Shown here piece by piece: positions 43,519 through 51,424 of a DNA stretch of 64,000 bases. The DNA is taken from contig JBBQXK010000001.1 of assembly GCA_038209775.1 (NCBI GenBank), forward strand, positions 62,001-126,000, in the 5' to 3' direction. Source of the stretch: JBBQXK01 sp038209775. Its GTDB lineage: Bacteria > Pseudomonadota > Alphaproteobacteria > Rhodobacterales > Rhodobacteraceae. Each line of letters opens with the position of its first letter. Within the stretch, counting starts at the first letter, position 1. The translations under genes and the position numbers were made by a program. The notes beneath the pieces are model-generated. The model made no database searches. It was not told the origin of the DNA and was given only the letters and a program-made list of their open reading frames with translations.

Positions 43519-44412
43519 ATGGACTGGGACAAGCTTCGGATATTTCATGCGGTCGCGGATGCGGGCAGCCTTACGCATGCGGGCGACACACTGCACCTGT
43601 CGCAATCCGCCGTCAGCCGCCAGGTCCGGGCGCTGGAGGAATCACTCAGCGTCACCCTGTTCCACCGCCATGCGCGCGGCCTGATCCTCACCGAGCAGGG
43701 GGAACTTCTGTTCGACGCGACCCAGGCGATGGTCAAACGGCTTGAGGCTACGGCAGCCCGCATCCGCGACAGCGAGGATGAGGTGTTCGGCGAAATCCGG
43801 GTAACGACGACCACAGGTTTCGGCACCCTGTGGCTCGCCCCCCGCCTGCCCGCACTTTACAAGAAATACCCCAGCCTCAAGATCGACCTGATGCTGGAGG
43901 AGCGCGTCCTTGACCTGCCGATGCGTGAGGCTGACGTGGCCATCCGCATGAAAGAGCCGTCGCAGGCCGACCTGATCCGCCGCCGCCTGATGAACATCCG
44001 CATGCAGTTGTACGCGACGCCCGAGTATCTGGCGCAATCGGGCACGCCACAGGTGGCAGCGGACTTTACCCAGCACCGGCTGATCTCGCAGCACGTCGGC
44101 ACGCCGCAGGTCGCGGCAGGGGCCGTGCTGGTGCAGGAATTGATGAGCCATGACATCCCGTCAACCCTGACGGTGAACAACTATTTCGGGGTGTTGCAGG
44201 GGGTGCTGTCGCATCTGGGGATCGGTGTTCTGCCCGATTACCTGACCGAGGATTTCCCGCAGTTGGTCCGCGTCCTGCCCGAAGTGCAATCGGCCGAAGT
44301 CCCGGTGTTCCTCGCCTACCCGGAAGAACTGCGCCACTCGAAACGCGTCGCGGCCTTCCGCGACTTCGTGACCGAGGAAATCTTTGCCTACCGCAAGCGC
44401 CAGCAGCCCTAG
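43519..44412 (+). CDS. LysR-family transcriptional regulator
   Basis: A 297-residue LysR protein. The N-terminal helix-turn-helix is WDKLRIFHAVADAGSLTHAG followed by LSQSAVSRQVRALEES, and the remaining part is the two-lobed effector domain. The start is ATG 43519 (MDWDKLRIFH). It is divergent from the ferredoxin oxidoreductase gene, with 159 bases between them that hold two palindromes, so it most likely controls that gene and itself. Confidence 0.92.
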   Translation: MDWDKLRIFHAVADAGSLTHAGDTLHLSQSAVSRQVRALEESLSVTLFHRHARGLILTEQGELLFDATQAMVKRLEATAARIRDSEDEVFGEIRVTTTTGFGTLWLAPRLPALYKKYPSLKIDLMLEERVLDLPMREADVAIRMKEPSQADLIRRRLMNIRMQLYATPEYLAQSGTPQVAADFTQHRLISQHVGTPQVAAGAVLVQELMSHDIPSTLTVNNYFGVLQGVLSHLGIGVLPDYLTEDFPQLVRVLPEVQSAEVPVFLAYPEELRHSKRVAAFRDFVTEEIFAYRKRQQP

Positions 44413-44504
44413 GCCCGCTTCGCCCCCCCTTTTGTAAACGCCGCATGACAGCCGCCATGTCATCCTTGCATGGCGGCCATTCCAAAGACGCACAGCACCG
44501 TCCC

Positions 44505-44533
44505 TTGAATGGCGGGGCAGTCAGGCATAACTC
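44505..44533 (+). promoter_or_regulatory. Putative sigma-70 promoter of a small RNA
   Basis: TTGAAT (44505-44510), a 17-base spacer, then TAACTC (44528-44533). Only moderate match to consensus, but the spacing is exact, and a terminator lies about 90 bases downstream with no ORF between. Confidence 0.4.
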
Positions 44534-44539
44534 TGTCTT

Positions 44540-44623
44540 CGAGGGCGGCGTTGAGGATTTCACGCCTTCCCCTCATACCTCCCTGTTGGACTTGGGCCGA
44601 GCGAATGCTCGGCCTCTTTTTTT
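44540..44623 (+). ncRNA. Candidate Hfq-dependent small RNA, about 85 nt
   Basis: The segment between a sigma-70-like promoter and an intrinsic terminator contains a short stem (GGCGT 44547-44551 with ACGCC 44562-44566). An unpaired pyrimidine-rich stretch follows, CCTTCCCCTCATACCTCCC, holding two anti-Shine-Dalgarno-like cores, and then the terminator hairpin with seven Ts. This layout (5' stem, C-rich single strand, U-tailed terminator) is typical of trans-acting sRNAs of Rhodobacterales. There is no good ORF inside. It could also be just the 3' UTR of the LysR gene, whose stop is 183 bases before the hairpin. Confidence 0.5.
44595..44623 (+). terminator. Rho-independent terminator
   Basis: An 8-bp stem GGCCGAGC (44595-44602) and GCTCGGCC (44607-44614) with a GAAT loop, then TCTTTTTTT. 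It is the only textbook intrinsic terminator in the window. It lies between the LysR gene and the convergent sigma factor gene and may serve the candidate sRNA. Confidence 0.9.
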
Positions 44624-44642
44624 GTGCCAAGGGCTTTGCCCG

Positions 44643-45851
44643 TCAATGCGCCGCCTCGCGCCGCCGTTTGCCCAGAAACAGGGCGTCCGCCACAGTCGGC
44701 GCCATGGCAATCGCCCGGTCATAGGCCGCAATCGATTCGTCCCGCCGCCCCGCCCGCCCCAGCACATAGGCCCGCGCCGCATGCCAGGGCTGATAATCCT
44801 GCATCGCCAGTACCTCGACCGCCGCCAGCGCATCGGCCGCCTGCCCCACCTCGGCCAACGCAACCGCGCGGTTCAGCCGCACCACATCCGTAGGCTCCTG
44901 CACCAACAGCAGGTCATAGAGGCGCAGGATACCGGGCCAGTCGCCCCCCCCCGGCGCCATGTGCAGGGCGGCGATGGCGGCCTTGATCTGGAACGGCCCC
45001 ACCACCCCGCGGCCCATCGCGCGGGCGATCAGGGGCACCGCTTCGGCCATCATCGCGATGTCCCACAAACGCCGGTCCTGCCCTGCCGGGGGCACCGTGG
45101 CCCCGTCATCACCCACCCGCGCCGCCCGCCGCGCACGGGTCAGCAACAACAGCGCCAGACACCCCTCAACCTCGCCCTCGCCCGGGCGCAAGCCATCGAC
45201 CATGCGGGCCAGGAATATCGCCTCGTCACAAAGATCGCGCGCGGCCCCTTGGGTGTAGCCTGCGTTGAAGATCAGATAGACCACCGCCAGCACCGATTGC
45301 AGACGCTCGGCCCACAACTCTGGCCCCGGCACGGCATAGGGAATGCCCGCCGCCGCGGTCTTGGCCTTGGCGCGGGAAATCCGCTGGCCCATCGTCGCAT
45401 CCTCATCCAGGAACGCGGCGGCAATTTCCGGCGTGGTCAGCCCGCCAATGCTGCGCAGTGTCAGCGCCACGCGCGATTTCGGGTCAAGTGCCGGGTGGCA
45501 GCAAGTAAAGATCAGGCGCAGACGGTCATCGGGAAACACCATCGGCTCAACCTCTGCGGCCTCTTCCTCGGCCAGCACGGTAAGATCGGCCACGCGGCGC
45601 CCTTCGCGCCCCGCCGACCGCAACCGGTCGATGGCCTTGCGCAGGGCCACGCGCAGCAGCCAGCCCTGCGGCGACGCGGGCAACCCCGCGCGGCCCCAAT
45701 GCGACATGGCCGAGATGGCCGCGTCCTGCAGCGCATCCTCGGCCAACTGGAAATCCCGCAACCGCGAGATCAGCGCCGCAATCAGCCGCCCCCGGTCGTG
45801 GCGCATGACCTGTGCGATGGCCTGTGCCACGGCAATGGGGGGGGCTGTCAT
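44643..45851 (-). CDS. ECF42-like RNA polymerase sigma factor with C-terminal TPR-like extension
   Basis: A 402-residue protein. The N-terminal 170 residues have sigma region 2 (RDFQLAEDALQDAAISAMSH) and region 4 (LTLRSIGGLTTPEIAAAF, then MGQRISRAKAKT). The remaining 230 residues form a helical, tetratricopeptide-like domain (LYDLLLVQEPTDVVRLNRAV) ending with GRRDESIAAYDRAIAMAPT. This long extension defines the ECF41/42-type group, which is usually coupled to a DGPF/YciI protein instead of an anti-sigma factor. A YciI gene starts upstream and ends 4 bases before this ATG, which is the ECF42 arrangement. Confidence 0.9.
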   Translation of the reverse strand: MTAPPIAVAQAIAQVMRHDRGRLIAALISRLRDFQLAEDALQDAAISAMSHWGRAGLPASPQGWLLRVALRKAIDRLRSAGREGRRVADLTVLAEEEAAEVEPMVFPDDRLRLIFTCCHPALDPKSRVALTLRSIGGLTTPEIAAAFLDEDATMGQRISRAKAKTAAAGIPYAVPGPELWAERLQSVLAVVYLIFNAGYTQGAARDLCDEAIFLARMVDGLRPGEGEVEGCLALLLLTRARRAARVGDDGATVPPAGQDRRLWDIAMMAEAVPLIARAMGRGVVGPFQIKAAIAALHMAPGGGDWPGILRLYDLLLVQEPTDVVRLNRAVALAEVGQAADALAAVEVLAMQDYQPWHAARAYVLGRAGRRDESIAAYDRAIAMAPTVADALFLGKRRREAAH

Positions 45852-45855
45852 CGGG

Positions 45856-46215
45856 TCAACCCGCCGGGTTGTAGTTCATCAGCGGGCGCACCTCGACCGA
45901 GCCATAAAGCGCTGAGGGGACCATGGCCGCATATTTCAGCGCGGCGTCAAGATCAGGCACATCAATGACATAGTACCCGCCAAGATGCTCTTTCGTGGTG
46001 GCAAACGGTCCGTCCATGGTTTCCACCTTGCCGCTGCGTATCCGCAGCGTCGTGGCGGTTTCCACCCCCTGCAGCCCCTCGCCACTGCGCATCGCACCGT
46101 CGGCGTTCAGCGCTTCGCTCAGTTTCGCATAGCCTGCCATCATCGTGGCGAACTCGGGCGTGCCATAGACGGGTTCCACTGCGGGATCGCCGTAGATCAG
46201 AAGCATGTATTGCAT
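45856..46215 (-). CDS. YciI family (DGPF domain) protein
   Basis: A 119-residue ferredoxin-like alpha/beta protein. It carries the diagnostic MDGPFATTKEHLGGYYVID segment near residue 67 and an opening MQYMLLIYGDP. Such proteins sit beside ECF42 sigma factors and are thought to take part in the same response, though no enzymatic function is proven. It starts at ATG 46215 and is followed 4 bases later by the sigma factor gene, so they form one operon. Confidence 0.92.
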   Translation of the reverse strand: MQYMLLIYGDPAVEPVYGTPEFATMMAGYAKLSEALNADGAMRSGEGLQGVETATTLRIRSGKVETMDGPFATTKEHLGGYYVIDVPDLDAALKYAAMVPSALYGSVEVRPLMNYNPAG

Positions 46216-46248
46216 GATATTGTGTCCTTGAGTTTGAGGGGGTGGGTA

Positions 46249-46641
46249 TCAGAAACCGAAGTGGGCCATGCCGAGGACCACCAAAAGGATGACCACCGAC
46301 AAGAGGTTCAGCGAATTCCCGGCAATGCGCAGGGGGTGGGCGGGGTTGTCGGCCCGAAGGCCAAAGGGATGCAGCACCCGGCCCAGCACCAGAAAGCCGC
46401 CCGCCGTATGGATGGCGATGGTGTTGCCGCCATTGGCCTCGGCCAGCAGCATCAGGATCAGAACGAACGGCACCCATTCGACAAAGTTGCCGTGGTGGCG
46501 GATGCGTTCGTGCAGGGTGGCATCATCCGCAGTCCCGATCGACGCCTTCAGTTCGGTCCGCCTTGATGAGACGCGGAAGAACAGCAGGATGAAGATCGGG
46601 ATCAGCGGCAGGACGTAAAGCGTGGTTGTCGGGAAGGTCAT
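46249..46641 (-). CDS. MAPEG family membrane protein
   Basis: A 130-residue protein with four hydrophobic helices. The first helix is LYVLPLIPIFILLFFRV, and the loop with RIRHHGNFVEWVPF has the Asn and Glu that bind glutathione in MAPEG (membrane-associated eicosanoid and glutathione metabolism) proteins. It may act as a glutathione transferase or peroxidase. It lies 33 bases upstream of the YciI gene on the same strand and may belong to the ECF42 operon. Confidence 0.85.
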   Translation of the reverse strand: MTFPTTTLYVLPLIPIFILLFFRVSSRRTELKASIGTADDATLHERIRHHGNFVEWVPFVLILMLLAEANGGNTIAIHTAGGFLVLGRVLHPFGLRADNPAHPLRIAGNSLNLLSVVILLVVLGMAHFGF

Positions 46642-46825
46642 TCGGGGTTTTCCTTTGGTTTTGGTGTTCGTGACTCAAGGACGATTGCAGTTTGCCGATT
46701 TCGACAGGCGGGGCAAAATTATTTTGCGGTCCTGCGAAAATACCGGACGCAACCGGCGGCGGGCCTTCCGCAGGTCCGGGGCTTGGCTTATGACGCAAGC
46801 CATCTGTGCCTTTGGGAGAGCGTCC

Positions 46826-48985
46826 ATGTCCGACCCCGTCATCACGCCCGAACTGGTCGCCGCACATGGGTTGAAGCCGGACGAATATGACCGGCTTCTG
46901 GGCATCATCGGGCGGGTGCCCACGTTCACCGAGCTTGGCATCTTCAGCGCGATGTGGAACGAGCATTGTTCCTACAAATCCTCCAAGAAATGGCTGCGCA
47001 CGTTGCACACCACCGGCCCGCAAGTGATCTGCGGCCCCGGCGAAAATGCCGGTGTGGCCGACATCGGCGACGGGCAGGCGGTGATCTTCAAGATGGAAAG
47101 CCACAACCACCCGTCCTACATCGAGCCCTATCAGGGGGCGGCCACGGGCATGGGCGGCATCCTGCGCGATGTGTTCACCATGGGCGCGCGGCCCATCGCC
47201 GCGATGAATGCGCTGTCGTTCGGCCTGCCCTCGCATCCGAAAACCGCACATCTGGTGAAGGGGGTGGTCGCAGGGATCGGCGGCTATGGCAACGCCTTTG
47301 GCGTGCCGACGGTGGGCGGCGAGGTACGTGTTCACCGCAGCTACAACGGCAACTGTCTGGTCAACGCCTTTGCCGCAGGCCTCGCAGACACTGACAAGAT
47401 TTTCTACTCGGCGGCCTCCGGTGTCGGCATGCCGGTGGTCTATCTGGGTGCCAAGACCGGCCGCGACGGCGTCGGCGGCGCCACCATGGCATCGGCCGAG
47501 TTCGACGACACCATCGAGGACAAACGCCCGACGGTACAGGTCGGCGACCCCTTCACCGAAAAGCGCCTGTTGGAGGCGTGTCTGGAACTGATGGCCTCGG
47601 GCGCCGTCATCTCGATTCAAGACATGGGGGCCGCGGGCCTCACCTGTTCGGCGGTCGAGATGGGCGACAAGGGCGGCCTTGGCATCCGCCTGCAGCTGGA
47701 CGCCGTGCCGCAACGCGAAACCAACATGACCGCCTATGAGATGATGCTGTCGGAATCCCAGGAACGGATGCTGATGGTGCTGAAGCCGGAACTGGAGGCC
47801 GAAGCCCGCGCGATCTTTGTCAAATGGGACCTCGATTTCGCCATCGTCGGCGAAACCATCCCCGAGGACCGCTTCCTGATCCTGCACGGAACCGAGATCA
47901 AGGCCGACCTCCCCCTGTCCAAACTCGCCTCCAGCGCCCCCGAATACGACCGCCCCTGGGTGCCGACAATCCCCGACACCACCCTGCCCCCCCTCCCCGA
48001 CATCACCCCCATGGCCGCACTGAAGGTGCTGCTGGCCTCGCCCAGCCATGCCCACAAGGCCTGGGTGTGGGAACAGTACGACGCGCAGGTGATGGCCGAT
48101 ACCGTGGTGACACCGGGGGTGGGTGCAGGCGTCGTCCGCGTGCATGGCACCGGCAAACGATTGGCCTTCACCTCGGATGTGACCCCCCGCTATGTCAAGG
48201 CGAACCCGTTCGAGGGTGGCAAACAGGCGGTGGCCGAGGCGTACCGCAACCTCATTGCCATGGGTGCCACGCCCCTTGCCGCCACCGACAACCTCAACTT
48301 CGGCAATCCCGAAAAGCCTGAAATCATGGGGCAACTGGTCGGCGCGATCCAAGGCATCGATGCCGCCTGCCGCGCGCTCGATTTCCCGATCATCTCGGGG
48401 AACGTCTCGCTCTACAACGAAACCGACGGCCAGCCGATCCTGCCCACCCCCACAATCGGCGGCGTCGGTTTGATCGCCGCAGACGCGCCGATGATCGCAG
48501 GCACAGTGACCAACGGCATGGTCGGCCTCCTCGTAGGCTTAACCCTTGGTCACATGGGCCAGTCCGCCCTTCTCGCCGAACTGGGGATCGAGACCGGCGA
48601 CGCCCCCCCGGTGGACCTTGCCACGGAACGCCGCCACGGCGCCTTCATCCTCGCCCAGGCCGCAAGCATCACCGCCTGTGCCGACCTTTCGGACGGCGGC
48701 CTTGCCCTCGCCGCCTTCGAGATGGCCGAACGCGGCGGCACAGGCGTCACCTTCGCCGCCACCGACCTCGCATCACTTTTCGCCGAGGATCAGGCCCGCT
48801 ACCTGATCGCCCTACCCGTCTCTGCGACCACCGCCATCACCACCGCCGCCGCCGCCGCCGGCATCCCGATCGCCCATGCCGTTACTTTCGGTGGCTCTGA
48901 CCTCGTGATCGGCCCCGACCACCACCCGATGGCTGACCTCGCATCAGACTGGCGCAGCGCCTTCGCCCGCGCCCTTTCCCTTTGA
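46826..48985 (+). CDS. purL: Phosphoribosylformylglycinamidine synthase subunit PurL
   Basis: A 719-residue small-form PurL that works with PurQ and PurS to turn FGAR into FGAM, the fourth step of purine synthesis. Motifs include YKSSKKWLRTLHTTG, AVIFKMESHNHPSYIEPYQG and GVGGATMASAEFDD; the two AIRS-type ATP-binding halves are at about residues 70-370 and 420-700. The start ATG 46826 (MSDPVITPELVAAHG) has GGGAG about 6 bases upstream; the longer reading from 46622 is the promoter region. It converges on pgi across a hairpin repeat. Confidence 0.97.
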   Translation: MSDPVITPELVAAHGLKPDEYDRLLGIIGRVPTFTELGIFSAMWNEHCSYKSSKKWLRTLHTTGPQVICGPGENAGVADIGDGQAVIFKMESHNHPSYIEPYQGAATGMGGILRDVFTMGARPIAAMNALSFGLPSHPKTAHLVKGVVAGIGGYGNAFGVPTVGGEVRVHRSYNGNCLVNAFAAGLADTDKIFYSAASGVGMPVVYLGAKTGRDGVGGATMASAEFDDTIEDKRPTVQVGDPFTEKRLLEACLELMASGAVISIQDMGAAGLTCSAVEMGDKGGLGIRLQLDAVPQRETNMTAYEMMLSESQERMLMVLKPELEAEARAIFVKWDLDFAIVGETIPEDRFLILHGTEIKADLPLSKLASSAPEYDRPWVPTIPDTTLPPLPDITPMAALKVLLASPSHAHKAWVWEQYDAQVMADTVVTPGVGAGVVRVHGTGKRLAFTSDVTPRYVKANPFEGGKQAVAEAYRNLIAMGATPLAATDNLNFGNPEKPEIMGQLVGAIQGIDAACRALDFPIISGNVSLYNETDGQPILPTPTIGGVGLIAADAPMIAGTVTNGMVGLLVGLTLGHMGQSALLAELGIETGDAPPVDLATERRHGAFILAQAASITACADLSDGGLALAAFEMAERGGTGVTFAATDLASLFAEDQARYLIALPVSATTAITTAAAAAGIPIAHAVTFGGSDLVIGPDHHPMADLASDWRSAFARALSL

Positions 48986-48987
48986 GC

Positions 48988-49044
48988 TTCACCTTGCCCA
49001 AATACTCCGGGGGGAGGCCAAAGGCCGGGGGGCAGCGCCCCCCC
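48988..49044 (-). repeat. Intergenic hairpin repeat, copy 1
   Basis: On the plus strand it reads TTCACCTTG, two bases, CAAATACTCC and GGGGGG, and after 12 more bases a GGGGGG/CCCCCC hairpin at 49027-49044. The same arrangement recurs at 54572 and 60010. Here it lies between the convergent ends of purL and pgi. A further GGGGGGG-CATG-CCCCCCC hairpin at 49088-49105 follows toward pgi. Confidence 0.65.
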
Positions 49045-49087
49045 TCACCCGCGCGCACCTTGCAGAACAGGGTGCCGGGGGGTCCAA

Positions 49088-49105
49088 GGGGGGGCATGCC
49101 CCCCC
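49088..49105 (-). terminator. G7/C7 stem-loop after pgi
   Basis: Seven Gs, the tetraloop CATG and seven Cs form a perfect palindrome 9 bases after the pgi stop codon. It probably ends the zwf-pgl-pgi transcript and may also serve purL from the other strand. It has no T-run. Confidence 0.55.
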
Positions 49106-49113
49106 TTGCCTCC

Positions 49114-50718
49114 TCACCCGCGCAGGTATTCGACCAGGGTGCGGGTTGATCCGTCCTTGCCCTCCGTCCCCTGCCGCCCCTCCAGAATGGGCTGCAGCGC
49201 CAGCGCCAGTTCCTTGCCCAGTTCCACCCCCCACTGGTCATAGGAATTGATCCCCAGGATCACCCCTTCGACAAACACCCGGTGCTCGTAAAGCGCGATG
49301 ATCTGGCCCAATACGAAGGGCGTCAGTTTCGGATAGGCCAGCATCGTCGATGGCCGGTTGCCCGGAAACACCCGGTGCCGCGCCTGCCGGTCAAGCTCCG
49401 CCCCGGTCAGGCCCTTGCGCGCCATGATCGCCGTTGCCTCGGCCAGTGACCGCCCCCGCAACAGCGCCTCGGCCTGTGCCAGACAATTCGACACCAGCAA
49501 AAGATGCTGATGCGCGAGGTCCTTCTCATGCCCCTCGCGCGCCACCAGAAACTCGCAAGGAACCACGCGGGTGCCCTGATGGATCAACTGATAGAACGCA
49601 TGCTGCCCGTTGGTCCCCGGCTCGCCCCAGACCACTGGTCCCGAAGGCAACGTCAGGTCCGACCCGTCCATCGCCACCCGTTTCCCGTTCGATTCCATCT
49701 CTAGCTGCTGCAGATAGGCGGGCAACCGCGACAGCCGCTGGTCATAGGGCAGCACGGCGCGCGTGGTGTACCCGCAGATCTGGTTGTGCCAGATCCCCGT
49801 CAGCGCCAGCATCACCGGCATGCTCTGCGCCCAATCGTCGTGCAGGAAACGCTCGTCCATGTCGCGCCCGCCCGCAAGGAAGTCATCAAACCCCGCCGGT
49901 CCGATGGCCAGCATCAGCGCCAAGCCAATCGGCCCCCACACCGAATATCGCCCGCCGACCCAGTCCTCGAACCCGAACACCCGTTCGGGATCAATGCCAT
50001 AGGCGGCAGTCTTTTCGGCCGCAGTGGACACTGCAGCAAACTGCGCCGCCGGATCGGCCACACGGGCACCCATCCAGCGTTTGGCGGTATCGGCATTGGT
50101 CATCGTCTCGATGGTGGTAAAGGTCTTGGACGCGACAATCACCAGCGTGGTTTCGGGGTTCAGGTGCTTCAGCGTATCCGCCACATGCGCGCCGTCCACG
50201 TTCGACACGAAATGCACCCTCGGCCCGTCGTGATAGGGGGCCAGCGCCAGCACCGCCATCGCAGGTCCAAGGTCCGACCCGCCGATGCCGATGTTGACCA
50301 CATCGGTGATCGCCCCGCCCTGCCCCCGGAACCGTCCTTGCCGCACATCCGCGGCAAACGCCGCCATGCGCGCCCGGGTCGCATGAATGGCGGGCATCAC
50401 ATCCTGCCCGTCCACCATCACCGCGACCCCCGCAGGGGTGCGCAATGCGCTGTGCAGCACCGCGCGCCCTTCGGTCTCGTTGATCTTCGCACCTGCGAAC
50501 ATCGCATCCCGCTTGGCCGCCAGCCCTGCCGCATCGCACAGCGCCAGCAACAGACGCCGCGCCTCTGGGTCGATCCCGGTCTTGGAATAGTCGAACAGCA
50601 TCTCGCCCGCACGGGCGCTGAAATCCTGCGCGCGGGCGGGATCGTCAAACAGCGGCAGGATCGCCCGCCCGGCTGTGGCATCGTGGTAGATTCGCAGCGC
50701 ATCCCATTCTTTTTGCAT
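49114..50718 (-). CDS. pgi: Glucose-6-phosphate isomerase
   Basis: A 534-residue enzyme that interconverts glucose-6-phosphate and fructose-6-phosphate. The signature DWVGGRYSVWGPIG is near residue 265 and the catalytic Glu lies in GEPGTNGQHAFYQLIHQG near 352, with the second signature NSYDQWGVELGK near 500. ATG 50718 (MQKEWDALRIY) is preferred; a GTG directly before it would add one residue. It follows pgl by 6 bases in a zwf-pgl-pgi operon. Confidence 0.97.
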   Translation of the reverse strand: MQKEWDALRIYHDATAGRAILPLFDDPARAQDFSARAGEMLFDYSKTGIDPEARRLLLALCDAAGLAAKRDAMFAGAKINETEGRAVLHSALRTPAGVAVMVDGQDVMPAIHATRARMAAFAADVRQGRFRGQGGAITDVVNIGIGGSDLGPAMAVLALAPYHDGPRVHFVSNVDGAHVADTLKHLNPETTLVIVASKTFTTIETMTNADTAKRWMGARVADPAAQFAAVSTAAEKTAAYGIDPERVFGFEDWVGGRYSVWGPIGLALMLAIGPAGFDDFLAGGRDMDERFLHDDWAQSMPVMLALTGIWHNQICGYTTRAVLPYDQRLSRLPAYLQQLEMESNGKRVAMDGSDLTLPSGPVVWGEPGTNGQHAFYQLIHQGTRVVPCEFLVAREGHEKDLAHQHLLLVSNCLAQAEALLRGRSLAEATAIMARKGLTGAELDRQARHRVFPGNRPSTMLAYPKLTPFVLGQIIALYEHRVFVEGVILGINSYDQWGVELGKELALALQPILEGRQGTEGKDGSTRTLVEYLRG

Positions 50719-50724
50719 CACAAA

Positions 50725-51396
50725 TCACTCCGCCCAATGGATGGTTGCATTGTCAAGGATGGCCCGCACCGGGGCCTCTTCCACCGGCAGGCCCTGCGCC
50801 CGTTCCAGCGCCGCCCGCTTTTCCGTCCCGGTGATCAGCACATGGATATGCATGGCCGACCGCAGCACCGGTGCTGTCAGCGTGATGCGCGGCTCACCCG
50901 CCGCCTCGGCCCGCAGCGCCATCAGCACGGGTGCCTGCTGCGACAGCGCCTCGGCCAGACGGTCAGCACCGGGGAACAGGGATGCCGTGTGCATATCCGC
51001 CCCCATCCCCAACAGCAGCACCGAGATCGGCAGGTGCGGTGCGATGCCTTCCGCCAAAGCCTCAAGGCTTTCCTCGGGGGTTTCGGTCGGCGCATAAAGC
51101 GGCACCAGATGCGCCGCCGCCGCGGGCCCCACCAACAGCCGTTCGCGCAACAGACGCGTGTTCGACCGGGGGCTGTCCTCGGGCACCCAACGCTCGTCGT
51201 TCAGGATCACCGCCACTTGCGCCCAGTCCAGCGACACCCCCGCCAACGTGTCGAACACCGGCCCGGGCGTGGTGCCGCCCGGTACCGAAAACGTGGCCTT
51301 GCCGTCGCGCCGAAGGAAATCACTCAACTGCCCGGCGATCACATTCGCCAGTGCCAAATACAGCATCTCGCGGTCAGGGTATTCCCGAATGTTCAT
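50725..51396 (-). CDS. pgl: 6-phosphogluconolactonase
   Basis: A 223-residue enzyme (DevB/Pgl type) that hydrolyses 6-phosphogluconolactone. The motifs SVPGGTTPGPVFDTL and VAVILNDERWVPEDSPRSN are in the first half, and LLLGMGADMHTASLFPG near residue 130 carries the active-site His. The start is ATG 51396 (MNIREYPDREML); the reading from 51456 overlaps zwf. It lies 28 bases after zwf and 6 bases before pgi. Confidence 0.95.
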   Translation of the reverse strand: MNIREYPDREMLYLALANVIAGQLSDFLRRDGKATFSVPGGTTPGPVFDTLAGVSLDWAQVAVILNDERWVPEDSPRSNTRLLRERLLVGPAAAAHLVPLYAPTETPEESLEALAEGIAPHLPISVLLLGMGADMHTASLFPGADRLAEALSQQAPVLMALRAEAAGEPRITLTAPVLRSAMHIHVLITGTEKRAALERAQGLPVEEAPVRAILDNATIHWAE

Positions 51397-51424
51397 TCGC
51401 CGATCCCCCGCGTTACCCGAACGA

